Numbered from the stretch's first letter, positions 27,526 to 36,399 are shown. The stretch is 64,000 bases of DNA from Spirochaetaceae bacterium (GCA_025356015.1 JANXYO010000040.1:1-64000); one strand, 5' to 3'. The notes: generated from the letters alone by a model not told the origin. Numbers and translations are program-made.

Positions 27526-28293
27526 ATGATTGAGCGTGAACGCAAGGACACAATTCTCCGCCTTCTGGACATCAAGCCCTTCGTGAGTATCCACGAGATC
27601 GTCGAGGCGACGGGAGCCTCGGAGGCGACCATCCGGCGGGACTTCATCGAGATGGAGGAGACAACCGCGCTCCGACGGGTTCGCGGCGGTGTCGAGCTCG
27701 TGAAGCATGGCAAGCAGGAATCGAAGTTCGAGCCCCTGCTGGACAGGCGAATGGCGGTCAACCGCGAAAAGAAGCGGAGAATCGCCAGGAAGGCCTGTTC
27801 CTTCATCGAAACCGACTCGATCGTATTCATCGATGGGGGATCGACGACCTTCCACATGGTCGAAAGCCTTTCGACCCTCACCCTAACCGTCGTGACCAAT
27901 TCCTTCGCAATCGCTGAGCACCTGGTTCGGCATTCGAGGTGCAGCATCATACTGCCCGAGGGGGCGGTCAATCCGAGCTCCCAGCTCATCATCAACAACC
28001 TGAGCTCCGATCCCTTCGCGAACTACAATGCCTCGATAGCCTTCATGGGGATCGAGGGCATAAGCGCCAGTGATTTCTCGAACTCCGACGCCCAGGTGAT
28101 CCAGATGGAGAGGTCCATGATCGCCCACGCCCGCGAGCTGATCATCCTCGCCGACGAGACGAAGTTTGGCCGCATCGGGCACATCACCCTCTGCCCGGTC
28201 GAGAAGGCGACGAGGATCATCACCTCGACCGAGGCCGATCCGGCGATCGTCCAGGCGCTCCGCGACAAAGGGATCGAGGTCGTCCAGGTCTAG
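27526..28293 (+). CDS. DeoR-family transcriptional regulator
   Basis: A 255-residue regulator. The N-terminal winged HTH reads RKDTILRLLDIKPFVSIHEIVEATGASEATIRRDFIEME; the C-terminal sugar-phosphate sensor domain starts near residue 75 with INREKKRRIA-like sequence, DSIVFIDGGSTT, TVVTNSFAIAEHL, and LADETKFGR. The ATG at 27526 follows GAGGAA, although two upstream in-frame ATGs exist. It stands between the two minus-strand halves of the sugar regulon and is the obvious candidate controller. The effector is likely a phosphorylated ketose, by family. Confidence 0.9.
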   Translation: MIERERKDTILRLLDIKPFVSIHEIVEATGASEATIRRDFIEMEETTALRRVRGGVELVKHGKQESKFEPLLDRRMAVNREKKRRIARKACSFIETDSIVFIDGGSTTFHMVESLSTLTLTVVTNSFAIAEHLVRHSRCSIILPEGAVNPSSQLIINNLSSDPFANYNASIAFMGIEGISASDFSNSDAQVIQMERSMIAHARELIILADETKFGRIGHITLCPVEKATRIITSTEADPAIVQALRDKGIEVVQV

Positions 28294-28337
28294 GCTGACT
28301 GTCCCTGTCCTTGGCCCCTCGCCGCCGAGGCTCCGCC

Positions 28338-29441
28338 CTAGCTCCAGTCGACGATCACCTTGAGACTGTCCCTGTCGCCTGCCCGCCTCAAGGCATCCCC
28401 CAGGCGCTGATGTGTGAACCGCTCCGAGAGACCTGTCATCCGTCCCAGAAGGGGCAGCCTTCCCCCCGCAATCATGGCGGCGGCCAGGGCGATGCCGCGC
28501 ATCGACGAGCCGTGGGTGGCCTGATAGCACTGGAGCCTGTAGTGGATATCACGGTTGAGGTCGATCTCATGGGCGATCCGTGGCTTCCCCTGGGCGCCCT
28601 TCACTCCGGCATGGGCATCAAGGACGGTACCGCTGCCCATGAGGCTCGTCGCCAAGCGGTAGGCGGGTTCCGCCGAGGCATTGACCATGATGAAATGGGG
28701 CTCGTTGAAGGGCCTGCATTCGGCAAGGACGCGCCCGACGATGTCGCCTTCCCATCTGAGGCCGACGACCTTCTCGTTCCCGAAGTCCTCGAGCACACGG
28801 CCGAGCCTCTCCTGGCCGCGGTTGACGAGGATGACCTTCCTCGCCCCCAGGGCCAGGGAACTCTGCAGGGCGTAGCAGCTCTGCGAGCCCGCGCCGATAA
28901 GGACGACGACGCGGTTTTCGACGCAGTTGCCGACCCGGGTCATACCCTCCAGGTTGCAGGCCAGGGGCTCGAGATGGCAGGCCTGGTCGGCGCTTGTTCC
29001 GGGTCCGAATTTCACGATGGGTCCGAGCCGAACGAACCAGTCGGGCAGGATCGAGTACATCCGCGCGAAACCCGGGAACTCGTGTCCGGTGGCCTGGGTG
29101 TTTGGGCAGCTAGTCCAGTCTCCGGTCCCATGGTCCCCGCAGTAAATGCAATCGGGATCTCCACAGGGGATGTCGCATCCAAGAGCGACCAGGTCGCCTG
29201 GGGAGAATTTCGTGACGCCGGGGCCAACGGCATCGACCCTGCAGCTCGCCTCATGGAGTATCACCGCCGGCCAGCTGCGTATCCTTGGCAGCCCCTGGGT
29301 GTAGATGACGACATCGGATTGGCAGACGCTGGTCCTGAGGGTCCTGAGCCTTATCTCCCCCGGGCCGGGCTCGCCGATCTCTTCCTCGGTCGGGGTGAAG
29401 CTGCCCATCGGCTTGTCGAGGTAATAGACCAGGTTCTTCAT
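28338..29441 (-). CDS. MDR-family dehydrogenase
   Basis: A 367-residue zinc-type dehydrogenase. VCQSDVVIY replaces the usual CGSD motif but keeps the Cys; HEASCRVDAVGPGV supplies the His-Glu pair. A structural-zinc-like loop is present with spaced Cys (CDIPCGDPDCIYCGDHG, CPN). The Rossmann core is VVLIGAGSQSCYALQSSLALGA. The frame is open further upstream, but the ATG at 29441 overlaps the stop of rhaA (TGATG), which fits the operon. A role in oxidising a rhamnose-derived intermediate is inferred from context. Confidence 0.8.
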   Translation of the reverse strand: MKNLVYYLDKPMGSFTPTEEEIGEPGPGEIRLRTLRTSVCQSDVVIYTQGLPRIRSWPAVILHEASCRVDAVGPGVTKFSPGDLVALGCDIPCGDPDCIYCGDHGTGDWTSCPNTQATGHEFPGFARMYSILPDWFVRLGPIVKFGPGTSADQACHLEPLACNLEGMTRVGNCVENRVVVLIGAGSQSCYALQSSLALGARKVILVNRGQERLGRVLEDFGNEKVVGLRWEGDIVGRVLAECRPFNEPHFIMVNASAEPAYRLATSLMGSGTVLDAHAGVKGAQGKPRIAHEIDLNRDIHYRLQCYQATHGSSMRGIALAAAMIAGGRLPLLGRMTGLSERFTHQRLGDALRRAGDRDSLKVIVDWS

Positions 29442-30712
29442 CACTTCCGCCCGCACTGGACCCTCGACTCGTAGGACCTGAGCTCGCCGAGCCATCCAGT
29501 GCCAAGGGGAACGGCCGACTTCTCGCAGAACCAGTCCCATACTGCCTGCCAGGGCAGGCTCTTTGCCTCCTCAAGCGTGGCGAGACGCCAGGTGTAGTCG
29601 CCCTCGGCCTCATGCTTCTTGAGGGCCGCGGTCGGCTCGAGCCAGGCCCGGAGGAAGGCCTTCTGGACGTTGCGCGCCCCGATCACCCAGGCGGCTATCC
29701 TGTTGATACTCGCGTCGAAGTAGTCGAGCCCGACCCTCACCCGGTCCTCGTAGGCTCCGCGCACGATCTCCAGGGCGAGGTTCTCGACCTCGGGATCGAG
29801 GGCGACGACGTGGTCGCTGTCCCACCTGACCGGCCGGCTGACATGGAGGAGGATCTCCTCGTTGAAAAGCAGGATCGAGCTGATCTTGTCGTAGACCTGC
29901 TCGGTGGGATGGAAATGTCCAAGGTCGAGGCAGACCATCAGACGGTTCTTCTGGGCGTAGCCGAGGTAGAACTCGTGGGAGCCGATGACGCAGCTCTCCG
30001 ACCCAAGCCCGAAGAGCTTGGCCTCGACCGCCTCTTTGTAGAAGCGCGGATCCTTCTTCTCGGAGATGACCTGGTCAAGGGATTCGGCCAGGCGGGCGCG
30101 GTAGTCCGCCCTGCCGACAGGGCTGTCCTTGAATCCGTCGGGAATCCATATGTTGGTGACGCTGGGCTCGCCGAGGAAGCGGCCCATCGCCTCTCCGATG
30201 GTCCGGCAGCGGCGGGCGTGTTCGATCCAAAACTGCCTGACCGAGGGGTCGCCGTGGCTCAAGGTGAAGCCGTCGGCGGCCAGGGGGTGGGAGTAGAAGG
30301 TCGGATTGAAGTCGAGCCCAAGCCGACTCTCCCTCGCCCAGGACATCCAGGCGGCGAAATGCCCCGGTTCGAGCTCGTCGCGCCCTACCTTGCCCTTGGT
30401 CTCGGCGTAGATGGAGTGGAGGTTGACGCGGTGGCGGCCGGGAATCAGGGAAAAGGCAAGAGCGTAGTCCGAGCGCAGCTCGTCGGCATTCCTCGCCCTT
30501 CCTGGATAGTTGCCCGTCGCCATGATGCCTCCACCCTGGGCGGCTCCGGAGTTCTCAAAACCGATGCCGTCGTCCCCCTGCCAACAGGGGAGGGAGAGGT
30601 GGAGGCCCTCGAGGCGGGCAAGCGCGGCCTCGGTGTCAATGCCGAGCTCGGCGTAGCGCTCCTTGGCCAGGCTGTAGGCCTGCTTGCAGCTCGTCGCGGT
30701 GCCGGCTTTCAT
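29441..30712 (-). CDS. rhaA: L-rhamnose isomerase
   Basis: A 423-residue metal-dependent TIM-barrel isomerase that converts L-rhamnose to L-rhamnulose. Seen: LHLSLPCWQGDDGIGFEN at the N-terminus, HRVNLHSIYAE, LDFNPTFYSHPLA, TNIWIPDGFKDSP, ESCVIGSHEFYLGYA, MVCLDLGHFHPTE, and HVSRPVRWDSDHVV, which provide the metal ligands Glu, Asp and His. Members can also act on D-allose and related sugars. Its stop overlaps the dehydrogenase start, and its ATG overlaps the epimerase stop. No rhamnulokinase or aldolase gene is present nearby. Confidence 0.9.
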   Translation of the reverse strand: MKAGTATSCKQAYSLAKERYAELGIDTEAALARLEGLHLSLPCWQGDDGIGFENSGAAQGGGIMATGNYPGRARNADELRSDYALAFSLIPGRHRVNLHSIYAETKGKVGRDELEPGHFAAWMSWARESRLGLDFNPTFYSHPLAADGFTLSHGDPSVRQFWIEHARRCRTIGEAMGRFLGEPSVTNIWIPDGFKDSPVGRADYRARLAESLDQVISEKKDPRFYKEAVEAKLFGLGSESCVIGSHEFYLGYAQKNRLMVCLDLGHFHPTEQVYDKISSILLFNEEILLHVSRPVRWDSDHVVALDPEVENLALEIVRGAYEDRVRVGLDYFDASINRIAAWVIGARNVQKAFLRAWLEPTAALKKHEAEGDYTWRLATLEEAKSLPWQAVWDWFCEKSAVPLGTGWLGELRSYESRVQCGRK

Positions 30713-31413
30713 GCTCTCCCTCCTTCGCGCTCGGCGAATATCCCGTTGATCCTATCAAGAGCATCTTCCAGCGCGAGGCCCTTCTGGAACACCGATGAAG
30801 TGCCGGTGACGAAGATCTCGCCTCCGGCCTCGATCATCCTGGGAAGGTTCTCCCAGGACACGTTGCCGTCCACCTCGATCTCGCAGGTGCTTGACTGTCC
30901 CCCGAGGCTTGACTGTCCCCCAAGGATGCCCCGCAGCTGCCTGATCTTGTCCAGGGTCTGCGGGATCATCTTCTGCCCCGCATAGCCAGGGCTGACCGTC
31001 ATCATGAGGACGAAATCGACGTCGGCCAGCATGGGCTCGATCGCCTGAATGGGCATGGCGGGATCGACGGCGATGCCAGGCTTGCAGCCCGACCGGCGGA
31101 TCAGGTCGATGGTCCGCAAGGGGTGGTAGGTGGCGTCCGGGTGGAAGCTAATGAGGCTTCCGGGGACGGTCGAGAAGGCGGGCACGAAGGCGTCGACATT
31201 CTCGATCATGAGGTGGATGTCGAGAGGGACAGTCGAGTAGGCGGCCAGCCGCGCGCAGAAGTCCGGCCCCAGGGTGAAGTTCGGCACGTAGTGGCCGTCC
31301 ATGATGTCCATGTGCAGGTAGTCCACACCCTTGGCCGCGAAGAGGTCGAGGGAAGCCTTGAGGTTGATGAAGTCGGCGCACATCATGGACACCGAGTTTT
31401 TGAGACGAGCCAA
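30709..31413 (-). CDS. Ribulose-phosphate 3-epimerase-family protein
   Basis: A 234-residue TIM-barrel epimerase. Motifs are SMMCADF, YLHMDIMDGHYVPNFTLGP (catalytic Asp and metal His), LDIHLMIEN, MTVSPGYAGQKMIPQTLDKI, and IEVDGNVSWENLP. In this context it may be an allulose-6-phosphate-type (AlsE) enzyme or an epimerase for a ketose-phosphate derived from the imported sugar. The start is TTG at 31413, nine bases after AAGGAAG, since the upstream frame lacks family similarity. An 18-base tandem duplication inserts LGGQSSLGGQSS before the last catalytic Asp strand. Confidence 0.83.
   Translation of the reverse strand: MARLKNSVSMMCADFINLKASLDLFAAKGVDYLHMDIMDGHYVPNFTLGPDFCARLAAYSTVPLDIHLMIENVDAFVPAFSTVPGSLISFHPDATYHPLRTIDLIRRSGCKPGIAVDPAMPIQAIEPMLADVDFVLMMTVSPGYAGQKMIPQTLDKIRQLRGILGGQSSLGGQSSTCEIEVDGNVSWENLPRMIEAGGEIFVTGTSSVFQKGLALEDALDRINGIFAEREGGRA
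30890..30925 (-). repeat. 18-bp tandem duplication carrying the dispersed 10-mer
   Basis: Two 18-base units on the plus strand, CTTGACTGTCCCCCGAGG and CTTGACTGTCCCCCAAGG, each contain GACTGTCCCC. They encode LGGQSSLGGQSS in a variable loop of the epimerase. Confidence 0.9.
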
Positions 31414-31454
31414 TTCTAAGCTTCCTTCCGGCCCTTGGAGCCGTGCCTCGAGCT

Positions 31455-32444
31455 TTAGCCCTTGAGCCGGCGCTGCGAGGTCCGCTTGCGCTCCTCGAGG
31501 AGGGCGAAGGCGACGAGGGCGATGATGAGGATGACGCCCAGGGTGAAGTTGAAGATGTTCCCGCTGAAGTTGAGCAGGGTGAAGCCTTTCCTCAAGACGC
31601 CGATGATGAGTACGCCGATAAAGGTCCCGGCCACGCTTCCGATGCCTCCCATGATCGAGGTCCCGCCGAGGACGACGGCCGTGATCACCTGGAGGTTGAG
31701 GTCGTTGCCCATGCTCGTGGTCGCCGCGGAGAGCCTTCCGAGGTAGATGAGGGCCCCGAGGCCGCACATGAAGCCGCAGAGGGTGTATATGAAAAGGAGG
31801 CTCCGCTTGGTGTTGATTCCGGAGAAGACAAGGACCTGCTCGTTGAAGCCGATCCCCTTGAGGTTGCGTCCGAGGGTCCCCTTGGAGTAGAAGAGGGCGA
31901 AGGCGAGGAAGAGCACGAGGAAATAGGTGAACTGGATGGGCACGATCCCGAAGAGATTGATCGTGGAGATCTGCTTGAAGCCCTCGGGGAAGCCCGAGTA
32001 GGTCTGGGAGCCGGCGACGATCATCGAGAGTCCCCGGTAGAGGTTCATCGTCGCGAGGGTCGTGACCAGGGGGGGGATCTTCGTCTTGGAAATGATGATT
32101 CCGTTGAGGAAGCCGCAGGCCGTGGCGCAGAGCATCGCGGCGGCGATCGCCTGGGCGAGGCTATGTGACGAGCCGTAGACGGAGCCGAACACGATGGCGC
32201 TCAGCTGGAGTATGTAGCCCACGGACAGGTCTATGCCCCCCGTCGTGATGATGAAGGTCATCGCGAGGGCCATGATCCCGATCTCGCCGATGATGGCGGT
32301 CACGTTGAAGAGCACGTTGGGGTGGAAGAACACGGGTTCGAGGAGGCCGAAGAGGACGATGAGGAAGACCAGCAGGGCGAGGAGGGCGCCCTGGTAGCTC
32401 ATCCCGATCAGGGGCCGCTTCCGCTTCACATTCTGCTTGGCCAT
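31455..32444 (-). CDS. Sugar ABC transporter permease (RhaQ/RbsC-like)
   Basis: A 329-residue inner-membrane permease of the ribose/rhamnose class (CUT2). About nine hydrophobic segments; conserved stretches are ITTGGIDLSVGYILQLSAIV, SKTKIPPLVTTLATMNLYRGL, and the coupling region VVLGGTSIMGGIGSVAGTFIGVLIIGVL. It is the second of two permeases in tandem, 3 bases downstream of the first, and is followed by the epimerase. Confidence 0.88.
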   Translation of the reverse strand: MAKQNVKRKRPLIGMSYQGALLALLVFLIVLFGLLEPVFFHPNVLFNVTAIIGEIGIMALAMTFIITTGGIDLSVGYILQLSAIVFGSVYGSSHSLAQAIAAAMLCATACGFLNGIIISKTKIPPLVTTLATMNLYRGLSMIVAGSQTYSGFPEGFKQISTINLFGIVPIQFTYFLVLFLAFALFYSKGTLGRNLKGIGFNEQVLVFSGINTKRSLLFIYTLCGFMCGLGALIYLGRLSAATTSMGNDLNLQVITAVVLGGTSIMGGIGSVAGTFIGVLIIGVLRKGFTLLNFSGNIFNFTLGVILIIALVAFALLEERKRTSQRRLKG

Positions 32445-32447
32445 ACG

Positions 32448-33428
32448 CTATTTCCCTTCCCGAGCCGCGAAGGCGTGCCGCAAGTTGTGCTTGAGGGCCT
32501 TGAAGTCCGTCACGGTGATGAACACGGCGATCAGGATGATGACGCCCTGGAGGGCGAACTGGTAGTAGTCCTGGAAGCCCATGTAGATCATCGCGGTGCT
32601 CAGCATGTAGACGAGGAGGGCGCCGAACAGGGCTCCGATGAGCTTGCCGCTGCCCCCCATGATGTTCACGCCCCCGACGACGGCCGCGGCGATGAAGGTC
32701 ATCTCCCGGCCCTGGAAGCTGGAGGGGAGGACGTCACTTCGCGTCATGGCCTTGAGGAGGCCGGCGATGCCCAGGAGGAATCCCTCGACGAGGTAGACCT
32801 TGATCACCGTGCGGTCGGGATTGATGCCCGCGTAGATGGCGGCCTGGCGGTTGCCGCCGACCGCGTACAGGGTCTTGCCGAACTTCGAGTAGCGCATGAT
32901 GAAGATGAAGATGGCCGCGACGACGAGGGAGACGATGAAGATGTAGGGGACGAGGTTGAAGAACATGCCCCGCCCGAACCAGGTGAAGTTGTCGCCGAGG
33001 TTCTCGATCCAGCCCGAGTTGCGCAGGAAGGTCGCGTAGAAGCCGAGATGGACCATGTTCATGGCCAGGGTCACGACTATCGATGGCACCCTGAAGGTGA
33101 CCGAGATCCAGCCGTTGAGTCCCGCTATGAGCATTCCGACCACGATCGCCGCCGGCACGAAGAGGACCATGGGCGCGCCCGACATGGCGAGCTCCCCGGC
33201 CGTGTAGCTGACAAAGCCGAGGATGGTGCCCGCCGAAATGTCGATGTTGCCCGTGAAGATGACGAGGGACATCGCGATCGCGCCCACGATCGTCGGGCTC
33301 ACGTCCAGCATCATGCTGAAGAAGCCGTTGCGCGACGCGAAGTTCGTCGTCAGTGACAGGTAGGCCATGAAGGCGAGGACGATCAGCCCCAGTATCGTTT
33401 CCCGAGTGAATATCCGCTTGTGCTTCAT
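32448..33428 (-). CDS. Sugar ABC transporter permease (RhaP/RbsC-like)
   Basis: A 326-residue CUT2 permease, paralogous to the next gene. It has FTGNIDISAGTILGFVSYTAGELA, RVPSIVVTLAMNMVHLGF, and the coupling region AAAVVGGVNIMGGSGKLIGALFGALLVYML. Two different permeases suggest a heterodimeric channel, as in RhaPQ-type importers. It starts 15 bases after the ATPase stop. Confidence 0.88.
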   Translation of the reverse strand: MKHKRIFTRETILGLIVLAFMAYLSLTTNFASRNGFFSMMLDVSPTIVGAIAMSLVIFTGNIDISAGTILGFVSYTAGELAMSGAPMVLFVPAAIVVGMLIAGLNGWISVTFRVPSIVVTLAMNMVHLGFYATFLRNSGWIENLGDNFTWFGRGMFFNLVPYIFIVSLVVAAIFIFIMRYSKFGKTLYAVGGNRQAAIYAGINPDRTVIKVYLVEGFLLGIAGLLKAMTRSDVLPSSFQGREMTFIAAAVVGGVNIMGGSGKLIGALFGALLVYMLSTAMIYMGFQDYYQFALQGVIILIAVFITVTDFKALKHNLRHAFAAREGK

Positions 33429-33443
33429 CTGCTTTTTAGTCCT

Positions 33444-34973
33444 CTAGAGGGCGAGCTCGAGGATCCTTTCCTGGGACAGGGCGTCGCGCATGAGCTCCCC
33501 CATCTTGGATCCGGTCTTCATGACAATCACGCGGTCGCTCATGCCGAGTATCTCCGGCAGGTCTGACGAGATCATGATGATGGATTTCCCGTCCTTCGCC
33601 AGGTTCGAGATGATCCTGTGTATCTCGCTTTTCGCGCCCACGTCGACGCCGCGGGTCGGCTCGTCGAGGACGAGTATCCGGGGCAGTGTGGCGAGGGCCT
33701 TCGCGACCGAGACCTTCTGCTGGTTCCCGCCCGAGAGGTTGTTCACCACGAAGCCCCCGTCCGGCGCCTTGATGGCGAGGCGCTCCATGTAGCTGTCGTT
33801 GATCTCGCGCTCCGCGGCGCGGTCGATGATCCCCATCCCCCTGGATATCTTCGCGAGGAGGGGGAGGGTGATGTTCTCAGATATGCTCATCGGCACGACG
33901 AGTCCGTACTTCTGCCTGTCCTCCGAGATGTACACGATCCCGTTGTCCATAGCCTGGCGGTAGTTGGCGAAGTGCCGCTCCTTGCCGTCGAGGAGGATCC
34001 GGCCCGAGTCGAGCCGTGTGAAGCCGCAGAGGGCCAGGGCCAGCTCGGTGCGTCCGGCGCCGGCGAGGCCCGAGATGCCCAGGATCTCGCCCTTTCTCAG
34101 CTCGAGGTCGATGCCCTTGAGGACCCCTGCCTGCACGATGCCGCGGGCCTCGAAGACCACCTCACCGATCTCGAACTCTTCCTTCGGGTAGAGGTTGGTG
34201 AGGACACGTCCGACCATCCAGGAGACGAGCTCGTCCTTCGTGACCTTTGCGACGTCCTCGGTGTTGATGTGCTCGCCGTCGCGGATGACGGTGACGCGGT
34301 CGGCTATCTGGAAGATCTCGTCGAGGCGGTGGCTTATATACAGCATCGAGACACCGTGGGCCTTGAGCTTGCGGATGGTCTCGAAGAGGGTGTCGACTTC
34401 CTTGTTGGTGAGGGCGGCCGTCGGCTCGTCGAGGATGAGTATCCTCGAGTCGAAGCTCAAGGCCTTGGCTATCTCCACCATCTGCTTGGTCGCGACGCCG
34501 AGGTCGGCGACGCGGGCCTCGAGGTCGACGGCCATCCCGAGGCGGTCGAAGATCTCCTTCGCCTTCCTCCTCATGGCCGGATAGTCGAGGATGCTGATGA
34601 GCCGAGCCGTGCCGGGAAGGGGCTTCTTGAGCTCGTGGCCCATGAAGATGTTCTCGAGGACGGTGAGGTCGGGGAAGAGGCTCGTCTCCTGGAAGATGAT
34701 CGCGATGCCGCGCGAGTAGGCGTCGATCGGGCTGTCGATGTCGAGGCTCTCGCCGTTGAGCTTCATCCAGCCCCGGTCTGGCTTGTAGATCCCGGTGATG
34801 ATCTTCATGAGCGTCGACTTGCCCGCTCCGTTCTCCCCGCAGACGGCGTGGACCTCGGCCGGCCTTAGGTCGATCGTCATGTTCGTGAGGGCGTTGACGC
34901 CGGGGAAGGACTTGTAGATGCCCTCGATCCTGAGGACGAGGTCATCGCTGCGCGCTTCTGTCTTCGTTTCCAT
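33444..34973 (-). CDS. Sugar ABC transporter ATPase (RhaT/RbsA-like), two nucleotide-binding domains
   Basis: A 509-residue fused double ATPase. Domain 1 has VCGENGAGKSTLMKIITGIY (Walker A), the KQMVEIAKAL signature region and ILILDEPTAAL (Walker B). Domain 2 begins near residue 250, has the degenerate P-loop GLAGAGRTELALAL usual in this family, SGGNQQKVSVAKAL, and ILVLDEPTRGVDVGAKSEI. It energises the two permeases that follow. A 10-bp stem-loop separates it from the binding-protein gene. Confidence 0.93.
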   Translation of the reverse strand: METKTEARSDDLVLRIEGIYKSFPGVNALTNMTIDLRPAEVHAVCGENGAGKSTLMKIITGIYKPDRGWMKLNGESLDIDSPIDAYSRGIAIIFQETSLFPDLTVLENIFMGHELKKPLPGTARLISILDYPAMRRKAKEIFDRLGMAVDLEARVADLGVATKQMVEIAKALSFDSRILILDEPTAALTNKEVDTLFETIRKLKAHGVSMLYISHRLDEIFQIADRVTVIRDGEHINTEDVAKVTKDELVSWMVGRVLTNLYPKEEFEIGEVVFEARGIVQAGVLKGIDLELRKGEILGISGLAGAGRTELALALCGFTRLDSGRILLDGKERHFANYRQAMDNGIVYISEDRQKYGLVVPMSISENITLPLLAKISRGMGIIDRAAEREINDSYMERLAIKAPDGGFVVNNLSGGNQQKVSVAKALATLPRILVLDEPTRGVDVGAKSEIHRIISNLAKDGKSIIMISSDLPEILGMSDRVIVMKTGSKMGELMRDALSQERILELAL

Positions 34974-35071
34974 CGGTTCCGTCTGTCCGGGCTGCTACCC
35001 GGCTCGTGTGAGCCGGCGGCCGACCGATGAACGGGTTCATTGCCGGGCGCGGCTTGGGCTGCGATGCGATC

Positions 35072-35123
35072 GGCGGGGAACTAAGAGGGGGGCGCCTTGC
35101 CGCGCCTCCCCTGGTTCCCCGCC
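35072..35123. terminator. Stem-loop between sugar-binding-protein and ATPase genes
   Basis: A 10-bp stem GGCGGGGAAC / GTTCCCCGCC encloses a GC-rich inner hairpin. It lies 27 bases after the binding-protein stop. On the minus strand no T run follows, so it is more likely a transcript stabiliser or partial terminator that keeps binding-protein mRNA in excess. On the plus strand TTTTTCT follows, so it could stop antisense transcripts. Confidence 0.55.
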
Positions 35124-35150
35124 TTTTTCTAGATCAGTGCGTTGCCGGCC

Positions 35151-36275
35151 TTACTTGTTGAACGTGGCCATGCCGCTGTCCGCCTTCGGATAGCCGCGGA
35201 AGCGGTCGATGTTCTTGAGGTTCCAGACGATCGGGTCGCCGAGGATGATGACGTTGTCCGCCATGATCTCGTGGCCGGCGGCCGGGTAGAGGACGGGGGT
35301 CTTGCCGTCGAGGAAGCTGACGGTCATGTTCTTGCCGGAGAGGGGGGACTTGAAGGCCTTGCCGGACGGGGCCTTGCCTTCGAGCACGGCCTTGGCGACG
35401 TAGAGGCTGAGGTAGCCGAGGTCGAAGGGCTGCCAGAGGACGACGGCGGCCATCTTGCCATCGACCATGTCCTTGCGCGAGGACTCGGGGACGCTGACGC
35501 CGACGATGTTGATGGTTTCCTTGATGCCGAGCTGGTCGCGGGCCGAGGAGACGGCGGGGACGGTGTTGGAGGAGAGGGCGATGATTCCCTTGATCGCCTT
35601 GTTGGCGCTCAGGAGGGACTTGATCTTCTCGTCGGCCGTACCGCGGTCGTTTCCGGCGTAGACGATCTGGCTGGGATCGCCCATGAGCTTGATGTGCTTG
35701 TAGTCGGTCTTCATCTTGGAGTTGTACTCGTCGATGATGGCCTTCAGCCATGCGTTCTGGTTGGGTGAGTCGTTGGTCGTGGACACGAGGGCGACGGTCG
35801 CCTGGTTCGCGGCGGTGTAGGAGGCGAGGCTGCCGGCGAGGCCCTTGAGGAGCTGGACGGCGATCTGGTCGCTCTTGGCCTGGTTCACGAAGAAGTCGCG
35901 CGCCGCGACGTTGACGTCGGCGTCCCAGGTGATGACCTTGATTCCCTTGGCGCGCGCGGCCTTGAGGGTGTCGGCGTAGCTCTCGGGATCGAGGGCCGAT
36001 ACGAGGATGGCGTCGTAGCCCTTGTCGATGAAGCTCTGGATGTAGTTCTTCTGGTTGGCGGCAGAGGTCTGCGACATGGTGTCACCGATCCAGTCTACCT
36101 TGATGTTGCCGATTTCCTTCTCGGCCTGGCGGAAGCCGCGCTCGCAGGCGATGAAGTAGTCTTCGGCGATGAACTTCGGGATGACCCCGACTTTGTAGGT
36201 CTTGCTCTGGCCGAAGGCAGGGACGAGGGCCGCAAGCACCATGAGGACGACGAGTACCAAGCTGGACTTTTTCAT
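35151..36275 (-). CDS. Periplasmic sugar-binding protein (RhaS/RbsB-like)
   Basis: A 374-residue secreted protein with a Sec signal peptide (MKKSSLVLVVLMVLAALVPAFGQ, cleavage near AFG-Q). The mature part has the two-lobed PBP1 fold: VGVIPKFIAEDYF, KNYIQSFIDKGYDAILVSALDPESYADTL, IKVITWDADV, and the hinge-region sequences. It resembles rhamnose and AI-2 (LsrB/RhaS) binding proteins. It is the first gene of the seven-gene minus-strand operon and has its own promoter. Confidence 0.88.
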   Translation of the reverse strand: MKKSSLVLVVLMVLAALVPAFGQSKTYKVGVIPKFIAEDYFIACERGFRQAEKEIGNIKVDWIGDTMSQTSAANQKNYIQSFIDKGYDAILVSALDPESYADTLKAARAKGIKVITWDADVNVAARDFFVNQAKSDQIAVQLLKGLAGSLASYTAANQATVALVSTTNDSPNQNAWLKAIIDEYNSKMKTDYKHIKLMGDPSQIVYAGNDRGTADEKIKSLLSANKAIKGIIALSSNTVPAVSSARDQLGIKETINIVGVSVPESSRKDMVDGKMAAVVLWQPFDLGYLSLYVAKAVLEGKAPSGKAFKSPLSGKNMTVSFLDGKTPVLYPAAGHEIMADNVIILGDPIVWNLKNIDRFRGYPKADSGMATFNK

Positions 36276-36326
36276 GGAACCTCCCAGTGACGGATTGGCA
36301 GGACGGAACCTGCTAATGATAGGGGC

Positions 36327-36355
36327 ATTTTCGGGCTTCTTCTTTCAGATGTCAA
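36327..36355 (-). promoter_or_regulatory. Promoter of the sugar ABC operon
   Basis: Minus strand: TTGACA (36355-36350), 17-base spacer, GAAAAT (36332-36327). It predicts a 5' leader near 45 bases before the binding-protein ATG. Confidence 0.65.
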
Positions 36356-36383
36356 GCATAATCGATAGACCAAGCATGGATAT

Positions 36384-36399
36384 GATTAAAATTGATTAG
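36384..36399. promoter_or_regulatory. Second AT-rich operator-like site
   Basis: GATTAAAATTGATTAG lies about 30 bases upstream of the -35 of the ABC operon and resembles GATTGAAAATGATTGATA next to the DeoR gene. The shared core is GATTRAAAWTGATT. The position would suit activation or looping rather than direct promoter blocking. Confidence 0.5.

Noticed and set aside
31414-31767. N-terminal extension of the epimerase frame
   Set aside because: It overlaps the permease gene out of frame, has no epimerase similarity, and a TTG with AAGGAAG gives the normal N-terminus.
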